A stretch of 23,744 bases of DNA from DATKKM01 sp035542855 (GTDB lineage Bacteria; Chloroflexota; Dehalococcoidia; SM23-28-2; RBG-16-64-32): assembly GCA_035542855.1 (NCBI GenBank), contig DATKKM010000060.1:1-23744 (forward strand), given 5' to 3'. Position 1 is the stretch's first letter. Each line of letters opens with the position of its first letter. The position numbers and the translations under genes are program-made. Below the pieces are notes generated by a model. That model saw only the letters and a program-made list of their open reading frames with translations, did no database searches and was not told the DNA's origin. Of this stretch, positions 16,131 to 23,744 are shown piece by piece.

Positions 16131-16927
16131 ACCTGGCGTTCATCGGCGGCGGCATGATGGGCGAGGCGATGATCGCCGGCGCCATCCGCAACGACGTCGC
16201 CGACCCGGGCGGGATCGCCGTCTGCGATATCGTCGCGGCGCGCCGCAAGCTGCTGTCGAGCCAGTACAAGGTGAAGGTATCCGACAAGCCGGCCGAGACT
16301 GTCGCCGGGGCGGGTATCGTCGTGCTGGCGGTGAAGCCGCAGGAGTTCGCGAGCGCGGCGAAGCAGCTCGCCGGCGCGCTCACGCCCGGCCAGACGGTTA
16401 TGTCGATCATGGCCGGCGTGCGCATCGAAACGATCGCTAGCGCCCTCGGACACAGCAACGTCGTCCGGGCAATCCCGAATACCCCGGCGCAGATCGGCGA
16501 AGGGATGACCGTCTGGACGGCGACACCGAGCGTCAAAGGGCCCGCCAAGGACGAGGTGCGCCTGCTGCTGGGCGTGCTGGGCAAGGAGATCTACGTCGAC
16601 TCCGAGAAGTACATGGACATGGCGACCGCAGTCAGCTCCAGCGGCCCGGCCTACATCTTCCTGGTGATGGAGGCGATGATCGACGCGGCGGTGCACATTG
16701 GCCTGCGCCGGGAGATGGCGACACCGATGGTCCTGCAGACGCTGCTTGGCTCGGCGCGGTACGCCCAGGAGAGCGGCCGCCACCCGTCTGACCTGCGCAA
16801 CCAGGTGACCTCCCCCGGCGGCACGACCACTGAGGGGCTGCTGGTGCTGGAGGCCGCCGGCCTGCGTGCCGCCTTCATCGAAGCGATCCAGGCCGCCTAC
16901 GAGAAAGCCCAGCAGCTCGGAGGATAG
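16127..16927 (+). CDS. proC: Pyrroline-5-carboxylate reductase
   Basis: This catalyses the last step of proline synthesis, NAD(P)H reduction of pyrroline-5-carboxylate. The 266-residue protein has the N-terminal dinucleotide site FIGGGMMGEAMIAG, VVLAVKPQ, RAIPNTPAQIGEGMT and the C-terminal signature NQVTSPGGTTTEGL. The conserved SGSGPAY stretch reads AVSSSGPAY here. The length is typical. The ATG overlaps the toxin-like gene's stop (ATGA), and yggT follows with no gap (TAG then GTG). Confidence 0.94.
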   Translation: MNLAFIGGGMMGEAMIAGAIRNDVADPGGIAVCDIVAARRKLLSSQYKVKVSDKPAETVAGAGIVVLAVKPQEFASAAKQLAGALTPGQTVMSIMAGVRIETIASALGHSNVVRAIPNTPAQIGEGMTVWTATPSVKGPAKDEVRLLLGVLGKEIYVDSEKYMDMATAVSSSGPAYIFLVMEAMIDAAVHIGLRREMATPMVLQTLLGSARYAQESGRHPSDLRNQVTSPGGTTTEGLLVLEAAGLRAAFIEAIQAAYEKAQQLGG

Positions 16928-17182
16928 GTGAACGCTCTCGGTCTGTTCATCGAAATACTCGCCTATGTCCTGATCGCCTGCATCTGGATCCGCATCATCT
17001 TCTCCTGGACGAACTTCGACCCATCGAACCCCATCTACGGCGTGATCCACGAGATCACGGAGCCGATCCTGGGACCGATCCGCTCGATCCTGCCCCGGAC
17101 CGGGATGTTTGACCTCTCGCCGATGATCGCCTCGTTCATTCTGTTCTTCATCGCGCAGCTGGGCGCGAGCCTGCGAGGTTGA
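16928..17182 (+). CDS. yggT: YggT-family membrane protein
   Basis: The 84-residue inner-membrane protein has helix 1 around residues 3-25 (LGLFIEILAYVLIACIWIRI) and helix 2 around 60-80 (SPMIASFILFFIAQLGASL). The FDPSNPIYGVIHEITEPIL-type loop between them is diagnostic of YggT. The family is linked to cell division and ion homeostasis, with no settled function. The start is GTG directly after the proC stop, with GGAGG 4 nt upstream. The recA -35 box overlaps its stop codon. Confidence 0.9.
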   Translation: MNALGLFIEILAYVLIACIWIRIIFSWTNFDPSNPIYGVIHEITEPILGPIRSILPRTGMFDLSPMIASFILFFIAQLGASLRG

Positions 17183-17216
17183 CGGGTTACGGAAATTTTG
17201 TAGAAAATCTGTTCTA
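17179..17216 (+). promoter_or_regulatory. recA promoter with LexA-like operator
   Basis: TTGACG (17179-17184), a 16-bp spacer and TAGAAA (17201-17206) form a promoter. Overlapping the -10 is AGAAA-ATCT-GTTCT (17202-17215), one base from the GAAC-N4-GTTC SOS box of Gram-positive-type LexA and lying within a TAGAA-N6-TTCTA inverted repeat (17201-17216). Overlap with the -10 fits repression by LexA. No lexA gene is in the window to confirm the site type. Confidence 0.6.
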
Positions 17217-17302
17217 GCGCCATTCGCCTGTTTGAGCGAGCCCAAGGGCCGGTTACCATGCGCCCCGAAGTGAGCGATAATTCCACCAGCAGGAGAGATG
17301 CA

Positions 17303-18418
<1,116 letters not shown>

Positions 18419-18427
18419 CCGCCTTCG

Positions 18428-19078
18428 ATGCGCATAACGGCGATCGAGCACCAGCCACGTAAGCGCCGGTACGAGGTTCGCATCGACCAGGTGTTGCTGC
18501 TGACGCTATCGCCGGAGGTCTTCGTCACCGCCAAGCTGCGGCCCGGCCAGGAGATCGCGATGGAGCGCGTCAGCGCGCTCGAGCAGGCGGAGGCGCGACA
18601 CTCGGCGATGGCGGGCGCCATGCGGCTGCTGGCGTACCGGCCGCGCAGCGAGAGGGAGGTGCGGCAGGCGCTGCATCGGCGCGGCGTCGCCCCGGCGCTC
18701 CTCGAGGAGACGCTGGCCCGGCTGCGCGAGCTCCGCCTGCTCGACGACGGCGAGTTTGCGCGCAGCTACGTCGACCAACGCGACCGCACGAGCCCGCGCA
18801 GCCGCCGCCTGCTGCGCGCGGAGCTACGCTCGAAGGGCGTGACTGCGCAGGCGGCGTCAGAGCCGCTGGCGGAGCTGGACGAGGCGGACGCGGCCTATCG
18901 CGCGGCCGGCAAGCGGGCGCGCTCTCTGGCGGCGCTGGCATATCGAGACTTCCAGCGGCGGCTGGGCGACTTTCTGCTTCGCCGCGGCTTCGGCTATGAG
19001 GTTGCGCGGGAGACGGTGAGGCGGCTGTGGGGCGAGCTCCGCGGCGAGGAGCCGGCGGCGGAAGAAGTCGCTCAATAG
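18428..19078 (+). CDS. recX: RecX regulatory protein
   Basis: It binds and inhibits or modulates RecA filaments. The 216-residue protein has the repeated three-helix RecX pattern: RLLAYRPRSEREVRQALHRRGV, LRELRLLDDGEFARSYVDQR, SRRLLRAELRSKGV and FLLRRGFGYEVARETVRRL. The N-terminal part (RITAIEHQPRKRRYEVRIDQ) is typical of longer RecX proteins. It starts 9 nt after recA and shares its transcript. No Shine-Dalgarno is obvious, so coupling to recA is likely. Confidence 0.93.
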   Translation: MRITAIEHQPRKRRYEVRIDQVLLLTLSPEVFVTAKLRPGQEIAMERVSALEQAEARHSAMAGAMRLLAYRPRSEREVRQALHRRGVAPALLEETLARLRELRLLDDGEFARSYVDQRDRTSPRSRRLLRAELRSKGVTAQAASEPLAELDEADAAYRAAGKRARSLAALAYRDFQRRLGDFLLRRGFGYEVARETVRRLWGELRGEEPAAEEVAQ

Positions 19079-19119
19079 ATACGGTCTATTGGATACAGCG
19101 CGTACCATCAATCCCTCCC

Positions 19120-19149
19120 TTGACACTAAAACACGCTAAACACTAAGAT
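19120..19149 (+). promoter_or_regulatory. Promoter of rny in an AT-rich gap
   Basis: A perfect -35 TTGACA (19120-19125), an 18-bp spacer and TAAGAT (19144-19149) lie in a 149-bp gap (19079-19227) that is about 42% GC by hand count. An 8-bp inverted repeat, AAACACGC (19129-19136) and GCGTGTTT (19176-19183), brackets the -10 and the expected start. ACACTAA occurs twice (19123-19129, 19139-19145). This is the only promoter here with a perfect -35. Confidence 0.6.
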
Positions 19150-19227
19150 TTGATTACACATTCCGCGCCAGTCATGCGTGTTTCGAATGCTTCTTAACTA
19201 TTTTTCAATATCAGGAAGTGAGGCGAA

Positions 19228-20754
19228 ATGCCGGCCCTTGCCCTTGTTGGGGTGCTTGTCGGCGTTGTCGTCGGTGTTATCGGTGCTCTTTTCGTACAGC
19301 AATACGTCAACCGCAATAAGGTCGAAGCCGCTGAACGGACCGCCGCCCGTATACTCGACGAAGCCGACCGGCGCCAGAAAGAACTTGCCAAAGAAGCCAA
19401 AGATGAGGCTTCTCGTCTCCGCCGCGAGGCGGAATCTGAAATCCGCGAACGCCGTAATGAGGTCAAAGCTTCTGAGCGGCGTCTCTCCCAGAAAGAGGAG
19501 TCTCTCGACCGTAAGCTAGAGGGCGCCGAACAGCGGCAGAAGAACCTCCAGCGCAAAGAGACAGACCTCGAAGACCAGCGCAAGCAGCTTGAGGAGCTCC
19601 AGAACGAGCGCCGGGCCGAGCTCGAGCGCCTGTCCAACCTGACCGCCAACGAGGCGCGCGAGATGCTGCTCGCCCAGGTGGAGAACGAGATCAGGGACGA
19701 GGCCAACCGCCGCCTGCGCGAAATCGAGCAGGAGGTCAAGGAAGAGGCCGACGAGCGCTCCCGCAAGATCCTCGCCACGACGATGCAGCGCCTGACGAGC
19801 GAGGTCGTCTCGGACGGCACGGTATCGATCGTGCCGATCCCCTCCGAAGACATGAAGGGCCGCATCATCGGCCGCGAGGGACGCAACATCCGCTCGCTGG
19901 AGCACGCCACCGGCGTCGACGTGATCATCGACGACACGCCGGACGCGGTGACGCTCTCCACCTTCGACCCGGTGCGGCGCGAGATCGCCCGCATCGCCCT
20001 CACCAAGCTGCTGACAGACGGCCGCATCCACCCGGCCCGCATCGAGGAGATGGTGGAGAAGGCCCGCAAGGAAGTCGACAACGCGGTGAAGGAGGCCGGC
20101 GAGGAAGCGATCGTCGAAGCCAGCGCGCCCGGCCTGCACCCGGAGATCGTCCGCACGCTGGGCCGCCTGAAGTACCGCACCAGCTACGGCCAGAACCAGC
20201 TGCGGCACGCAGTCGAGACGGCGAACCTCGCCGCGATGATCGCCCACGAGCTGGGCGCCAACGTGGAGGTGGCCCGCAGGGGCGGCCTCTTGCACGACAT
20301 CGGCAAGGCGATCACGCACGAAGTCGAGGGGACGCACGCGGCGCTCGGCGCAGAGCTGGCGCGCCGCCACGGCGTCCACCCGGCCGTGGTCCACTGCATT
20401 GAGGCCCACCACGAGGAGATCGAGCCGGCGTCCGTGGAGGCGATCATTACGATCGTCGCCGACGCGCTCAGCGGCAGCCGCCCGGGCGCCCGCCGCGAGT
20501 CGCTGGACCAGTACCTGAAGCGGCTGGAGGCGCTGGAGGGCGTGGCCAACCAGTTCCCCGGCGTCGACAAGTCATTTGCCATTCAGGCCGGCCGCGAGAT
20601 CCGGATCATCGTGAAGCCTGAGGAAGTGGACGACCTGGGCGCATCGCGGATGGCCAAGGAGATCAGCAAGCGCATCCAGGAGAGCCTGGACTACCCCGGC
20701 CAGGTCAAGGTGACCGTCATCCGGGAGCGGCGATCGATCGAGTACGCGAAGTAG
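19228..20754 (+). CDS. rny: Ribonuclease Y
   Basis: A membrane-anchored endoribonuclease that starts mRNA decay. The 508-residue protein has an N-terminal TM helix (about 3-24), a long coiled coil (about 30-190, rich in Glu, Arg, Lys, Gln), a KH RNA-binding domain with GRIIGREGRNI (starting at residue 211) and an HD domain with HD at 356-357 (GGLLHDIGKA). The C-terminal half is typical. A Shine-Dalgarno-like AGGAAGTGAGG precedes the ATG. The first 100 or so codons are T- and A-richer (CTT, GTT, TCT, CGT) than the rest of the gene. ymdB follows, a common pairing. Confidence 0.95.
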   Translation: MPALALVGVLVGVVVGVIGALFVQQYVNRNKVEAAERTAARILDEADRRQKELAKEAKDEASRLRREAESEIRERRNEVKASERRLSQKEESLDRKLEGAEQRQKNLQRKETDLEDQRKQLEELQNERRAELERLSNLTANEAREMLLAQVENEIRDEANRRLREIEQEVKEEADERSRKILATTMQRLTSEVVSDGTVSIVPIPSEDMKGRIIGREGRNIRSLEHATGVDVIIDDTPDAVTLSTFDPVRREIARIALTKLLTDGRIHPARIEEMVEKARKEVDNAVKEAGEEAIVEASAPGLHPEIVRTLGRLKYRTSYGQNQLRHAVETANLAAMIAHELGANVEVARRGGLLHDIGKAITHEVEGTHAALGAELARRHGVHPAVVHCIEAHHEEIEPASVEAIITIVADALSGSRPGARRESLDQYLKRLEALEGVANQFPGVDKSFAIQAGREIRIIVKPEEVDDLGASRMAKEISKRIQESLDYPGQVKVTVIRERRSIEYAK

Positions 20755-20790
20755 CGCGCCGCGCGGGGGGTCCGCCGGCGACGAGGAGAT

Positions 20791-21570
20791 ATGTCGCTTA
20801 ACGTCCTGCTGATCGGGGACATCGTGGGCAAGCTGGGCCGCCGGACGGTGGCGGCTGTGCTGCCCGATCTGCGCCGCGAGCGCTCGATCGACGTGGTGAT
20901 CGCCAACGGTGAGAACACGGCCGGCGGACGCGGCCTGACGCCCGGCACCGCGCAAGAGCTGCTGCGCGCCGGCATCGACATCATCACGTCCGGCAACCAC
21001 ATCTGGGAGAACCGCGAAGTCTTCGAGATCCTGGACGACCCCTCGGTGCCGCTGGTGCGCCCGCTGAACTACCCTGAAGGCACGCCCGGGCGCGGTGTCT
21101 ACAAGCGCAATGGCCTGGGCGTGATCAACGCCATGGGCCGCACCTTCATGGGCATTTCGCTGGAGGACCCCTTCCGGGCGCTGGACGCAGCGCTGGAAGG
21201 GATGCGAGACTGCCGGGTGATCATCCTGGACTTTCACGCCGAAGCGACGAGCGAGAAGATTGCGATGGGCTACTACCTGGACGGGCGCGTGAGCGCTGTC
21301 GTCGGCACGCACACCCACGTGCCGACTTCCGACACGCGCATCCTCCCCCACGGCACGGGCTACGTGAGCGACCTGGGGATGTGCGGCGCCCTGCATTCAG
21401 TGCTGGGCATGCAGACGGAGCGCGTCATCGAACGCTTCCTGACGCAGCTTCCGAACCGCTTCGACCCGGTGGACCAGGGGCCCGCCGTGTTCAACTCGGT
21501 GCTGATCACGTTCGACGAAGACTCTGGCCGCGCCACGGCGATCGAGCGCGTGGATAGCGTGGTGGAGTGA
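20791..21570 (+). CDS. ymdB: YmdB-family metallophosphoesterase (TIGR00282)
   Basis: A 259-residue dinuclear-metal phosphodiesterase; Bacillus YmdB cleaves 2',3'-cyclic nucleotides and affects biofilm and motility choice. Metal-ligand motifs are LLIGDIVG (D10), ANGENTAGG (E41, N42), TSGNHIWEN (N69, H70), ILDFHAEATSEK and VGTHTHVPTSD, followed by VSDLGMCGALHSVLGM. The length is normal. A GAGGAG lies just before the ATG. It follows rny at 36 nt and overlaps the next gene. Confidence 0.94.
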   Translation: MSLNVLLIGDIVGKLGRRTVAAVLPDLRRERSIDVVIANGENTAGGRGLTPGTAQELLRAGIDIITSGNHIWENREVFEILDDPSVPLVRPLNYPEGTPGRGVYKRNGLGVINAMGRTFMGISLEDPFRALDAALEGMRDCRVIILDFHAEATSEKIAMGYYLDGRVSAVVGTHTHVPTSDTRILPHGTGYVSDLGMCGALHSVLGMQTERVIERFLTQLPNRFDPVDQGPAVFNSVLITFDEDSGRATAIERVDSVVE

Positions 21571-22442
21571 TGGGCAGTATCGCCGATCTGCACACCCACA
21601 GCACGATCTCCGACGGCCGCCTGACGCCGACGCAACTGATCGACCTGGCCGCGAAGAACGGCGTGCGCATTATGTCGCTGACCGATCACGACATCGTGGA
21701 CGGTCTGCCGGAGGCGTTCGAGGCGGCGTCCAGGCACCCCGGCTTCACGCTGATCCCCGGCATCGAGATGAGCACGGACGTCCCGGGCAACGAGGTGCAC
21801 ATCCTCGGCCACTTCATCGACTGGCAGAACCAGGCCTTCCGCGACACGCTGGCCCACCTGCAGGAGTCCCGCCTGGGCCGCGCCCGCAAGATGGTCGACA
21901 AGCTCGCAGCGCTGGGCAAGCCGGTGGACTGGGACCGCGTGCAGTCCTTCGCCGAGGGCGCCGTCGGGCGGCCGCACATCGCCCTTGCCCTCGTAGAGGC
22001 CGGCCACTGCGAGACCGTGAACCAGGCGTTCGATCTCTACCTGAGCCGCACCGGCCCCGCCTACGTGGAGCGCGAGCGGCTGGAGCCTGAGGAGGTCGTC
22101 ACGCTGCTGCTGGGCGTCGGCGGACTGGCCACGCTGGCCCACCCGCGCGAGCTGTACGCGGCGGGCGGCCTGGAGCTGCTGCTGGAACGGCTGAAAGCGG
22201 CCGGCCTGACCGGCATAGAGGTCTACTACCAGGACTACGACGGCGGCGAGATAGAGACGTTCCGCCAGCTGGCCGAGCGCTTCGACCTGATACCACTGGG
22301 TGGCAGCGACTACCACGGCCTGGGCGGCCCTCAGCAGCGTGAGCCTGGCGATATCCCGCTCCCGCGCGAGCCCGTGGACCGCCTCTTCGCCCTGGCCAGA
22401 GAGAGGGGCTCTGCTCAAAGAGCCGTGACGACTGCGGGATAG
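21570..22442 (+). CDS. PHP-domain phosphoesterase (RNase AM/TrpH-like)
   Basis: A 290-residue PHP metallohydrolase with ADLHTHSTISDG (H8, H10), SLTDHDIVDGL, PGIEMSTD, VHILGH, AVGRPHIALALVEAG, LAHPREL and C-terminal GGSDYHG. This order matches the YciV/TrpH group, which hydrolyses 3',5'-nucleotide bisphosphates or 5' ends of short RNAs. With rny and ymdB upstream, a role in RNA-fragment turnover is plausible. I use the ATG at 21570, overlapping the ymdB stop (TGATG); a GTG three bases earlier is an equal alternative. Confidence 0.9.
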   Translation: MGSIADLHTHSTISDGRLTPTQLIDLAAKNGVRIMSLTDHDIVDGLPEAFEAASRHPGFTLIPGIEMSTDVPGNEVHILGHFIDWQNQAFRDTLAHLQESRLGRARKMVDKLAALGKPVDWDRVQSFAEGAVGRPHIALALVEAGHCETVNQAFDLYLSRTGPAYVERERLEPEEVVTLLLGVGGLATLAHPRELYAAGGLELLLERLKAAGLTGIEVYYQDYDGGEIETFRQLAERFDLIPLGGSDYHGLGGPQQREPGDIPLPREPVDRLFALARERGSAQRAVTTAG

Positions 22443-22940
22443 ATGTCTGCCGACATCGTCTACTGCGCCCGGCATCCGAACGTAGAGACCGGCCTGCGCT
22501 GCGGGCGCTGCGAGACCCCTATATGCCCAAGGTGCGCCGTCATGACGGACGTGGGCGCGCGCTGCCCGGATTGCGCGCCGCGCCGCAAACTCCCCCAGTT
22601 TGAGGTGGGGTTTGTCTGGCTGCTGCGGGCCGTGGGGGCGGCGGCTGTGGTGGGCGCCGCTGTGGGCGCGCTCTGGGGCGCCGCTCTGCCCAACACGGCC
22701 GGGTTCTTCACGCTGGCCATCGGCGCGGGGGTTGGCTACTGCATCGGGGAGTCAGTTAGCATCGCCACGAACCGCAAGATAGGGCGGCAGCTCCAGGTGA
22801 TAGCGGCCGGCGGCGCGGTACTGGCCTATGTCATGCACAACATCGTCGCGGGGTACGCGATCGTGCCGTCAGACGACCTGTGGGGCGGGATCGCGCTTAT
22901 CGTGGCGATCTTCGTGGGAGCGGGCCGGCTGCAGATCTAG
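22443..22940 (+). CDS. Zinc-box membrane protein, 165 aa
   Basis: The N-terminus has eight zinc-type ligands (C8, H11, C20, C23, C28, C31, C41, C44), a B-box-like double zinc site seen in many bacterial membrane proteins. Three or four hydrophobic helices follow (about 56-80, 85-105, 120-137, 147-163). The function is unknown. The ATG directly follows the PHP gene's stop, so it is co-transcribed. Its own stop shares CTAG with the convergent tail-anchored gene. The Cys pairs may bind a partner protein rather than nucleic acid, which is inference. Confidence 0.75.
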   Translation: MSADIVYCARHPNVETGLRCGRCETPICPRCAVMTDVGARCPDCAPRRKLPQFEVGFVWLLRAVGAAAVVGAAVGALWGAALPNTAGFFTLAIGAGVGYCIGESVSIATNRKIGRQLQVIAAGGAVLAYVMHNIVAGYAIVPSDDLWGGIALIVAIFVGAGRLQI

Positions 22941-23266
22941 CGGAAGATCGAAGTGATGATGAGCGAGATCACCAGGAAGCCGATGATGGCGGTGCTGCGG
23001 ATGACCTCGCCGCGGACGTAGCTGTAGTCTACTGTCACGTGCCGCTCAGCCTTGGCGCTGATGCCCGCGCGGGCGGGCACTGCCGCCATCAGGTCTGACG
23101 CCAGGCTTACTGAGCTATCGCCGTCCTCATCTCCCTCTTCAAACGGCGCCTCATCGACATCGACAGCGGGCTCAGCCGTAGCCGGGAACTCGTACGGAAT
23201 CGTACTCTTGCGCGCCTTGCGGCGCTTGGTGGTGGTGTCCGGTGGGCGGTGGTACTTGCGTGGCAC
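22937..23266 (-). CDS. Small tail-anchored hypothetical, 109 aa
   Basis: The N-terminus is basic (VPRKYHRPPDTTTKRRKARK), the middle acidic and disordered-looking (VDVDEAPFEEGDEDGD), and the C-terminus has one membrane helix (STAIIGFLVISLIITSIF) ending in Arg. This looks like a tail-anchored protein with its bulk in the cytoplasm; the layout is reminiscent of SecE-size proteins but no SecE signature is seen. The start is GTG at 23266. A TATAAT -10 (23302-23307, reverse) gives a leader of about 30 nt with GGGAG. It converges on the zinc-box gene with overlapping stops. Confidence 0.65.
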   Translation of the reverse strand: MPRKYHRPPDTTTKRRKARKSTIPYEFPATAEPAVDVDEAPFEEGDEDGDSSVSLASDLMAAVPARAGISAKAERHVTVDYSYVRGEVIRSTAIIGFLVISLIITSIFR

Positions 23267-23301
23267 TGCTAAAGCTGACTCCCGTTCGGAAATACCTCTG
23301 A

Positions 23302-23307
23302 ATTATA
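23302..23307 (-). promoter_or_regulatory. -10 box TATAAT of the tail-anchored gene
   Basis: A consensus reverse-strand TATAAT lies 35 nt before the GTG at 23266. A possible -35 is TGACGC (23325-23330 reverse, 17-bp spacer). Confidence 0.55.
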
Positions 23308-23342
23308 CCGGGGCGTTTGCGCTTGCGTCACGTTCGCGCATG

Positions 23343-23373
23343 TTTGACCCGCCCGGCAAGGCGCGGCTAGAAT
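23343..23373 (+). promoter_or_regulatory. Promoter of tRNA-Asp
   Basis: TTGACC (23343-23348) and TAGAAT (23368-23373) with a 19-bp spacer lie 9 nt before the tRNA 5' end. The spacer is a little long, so the -35 is the less certain part. Confidence 0.5.
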
Positions 23374-23382
23374 TATGCATAA

Positions 23383-23458
23383 GGCCCCGTGGTGTAGCGG
23401 TTAACATGCCACCCTGTCACGGTGGAGATCGTCGGTTCGAATCCGATCGGGGTCGCCA
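23383..23458 (+). tRNA. tRNA-Asp(GTC)
   Basis: The acceptor stem is GGCCCCG/CGGGGTC with one G-U pair. The anticodon stem CCACC/GGTGG carries loop CTGTCAC with anticodon GTC, which reads Asp codons. The T arm is GTCGG-TTCGAAT-CCGAT. The discriminator base is G and CCA is encoded. The total is 76 nt. It is followed by a terminator. Confidence 0.96.
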
Positions 23459-23475
23459 ATAGCTAACGTCTGACC

Positions 23476-23503
23476 GCCGGGCTTTGTGCCCGGCAGTTTT
23501 GTT
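23476..23503 (+). terminator. Intrinsic terminator of tRNA-Asp
   Basis: A perfect 7-bp stem GCCGGGC/GCCCGGC with loop TTTGT is followed by AGTTTTGTT. It lies 18 nt after the tRNA. Confidence 0.88.
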
Positions 23504-23658
23504 CTTAGCGCCAGCAGGCGCCGTCAGCATCATCAGGCATGGCTGCCTGCGGCGAAGCAGAAGTCACACAGTCCGAATGGGGAAGGCGCCGGGGGACAAG
23601 TGGCACTGACATCGACCGGCTTGCCGGCGCCAGTATGTGTGCGAAGGGAGGCCCAGCC
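23504..23658 (+). other. Non-coding gap before the lipoprotein gene
   Basis: I see no gene in this 155-bp stretch. It holds a small hairpin CAGGCA-TGGC-TGCCTG (23534-23549) and several GGCGCC palindromes. A promoter for the next gene is expected, but none can be chosen. Confidence 0.4.
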
Positions 23659-23744
23659 ATGAGGTTTGCACTACTTGGCCCGGCGCTTGTGTCGTTTATC
23701 GTGCTGGGCGCGGCTGCCTGCGGTGGCGGCGAGGAAGCGTCCCC
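23659..23744 (+). CDS. N-terminus of a predicted lipoprotein (truncated by the window)
   Basis: The ATG has GGGAGG (23646-23651) 7 nt upstream. The 28 visible residues are a short basic start (MRF), a hydrophobic core (ALLGPALVSFIVLGAAA) and a Cys-Gly-Gly-Gly, which is a signal peptide with a lipobox-like AAAC-G site. The mature protein would be a membrane-anchored lipoprotein, often a substrate-binding or secreted protein. The rest lies outside the window. Confidence 0.72.
   Translation, partial: MRFALLGPALVSFIVLGAAACGGGEEAS

Noticed and set aside
22586..22602. CAAACT/AGTTTG hairpin in the zinc-box gene
   Set aside because: It is a short stem inside coding sequence with no U-tract; probably chance.

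Overview
This is a GC-rich (roughly 60-65% by eye) bacterial chromosomal window with short intergenic gaps. The best guess is a member of the Chloroflexota, near Dehalococcoidia or related uncultured lineages. That guess rests on three things: two B12-dependent (class II) ribonucleotide reductases, a yggS-proC-yggT-recA-recX-rny-ymdB-PHP gene run, and many genes that start 6-9 nt after a TATAAT-like hexamer with no Shine-Dalgarno. It is inference; no rRNA gene is present to settle it.

Layout. Bases 1-397 hold the tail of an unknown gene and a small hypothetical overlapping it. An AT-rich leader then precedes the first class II ribonucleotide reductase (504-3272). Next comes a 32-residue Lys/Ala/Pro protein with a near-ideal Shine-Dalgarno, enclosed by a 19-bp inverted repeat and closed by a strong terminator. 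A membrane PAS-GGDEF-EAL protein (3578-6052) converges on a DGQHR-domain protein (minus strand). The DGQHR gene is divergent from a second, shorter class II reductase (7283-9697). An accessory metabolic block follows (9748-13026): an FAD-dependent oxidoreductase, two divergent cupins, two tandem ABM-fold small proteins and a beta-barrel-like hypothetical. A minus-strand group (13083-15163) carries a cation-efflux transporter, an unknown protein and an ABM-like protein.

From 15205 the plus strand is a compact housekeeping run: yggS, a RelE/ParE-type toxin-like gene, proC, yggT, recA (with a LexA-like operator), recX, rny, ymdB, a PHP phosphoesterase and a zinc-box membrane protein. A tail-anchored hypothetical converges on it. 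The window ends with tRNA-Asp(GTC), its terminator and the start of a lipoprotein.

Working together: the two reductases supply dNTPs through a cobalamin-dependent, oxygen-independent route. recA/recX serve recombination and the SOS response. rny and ymdB are RNA-turnover and phosphodiesterase functions commonly found together. The most unusual items are the inverted-repeat-enclosed basic micro-ORF after nrdJ, the stand-alone DGQHR gene facing the second nrdJ, the toxin-like gene translationally locked between yggS and proC, and a low-GC patch inside an otherwise GC-rich nrdJ.
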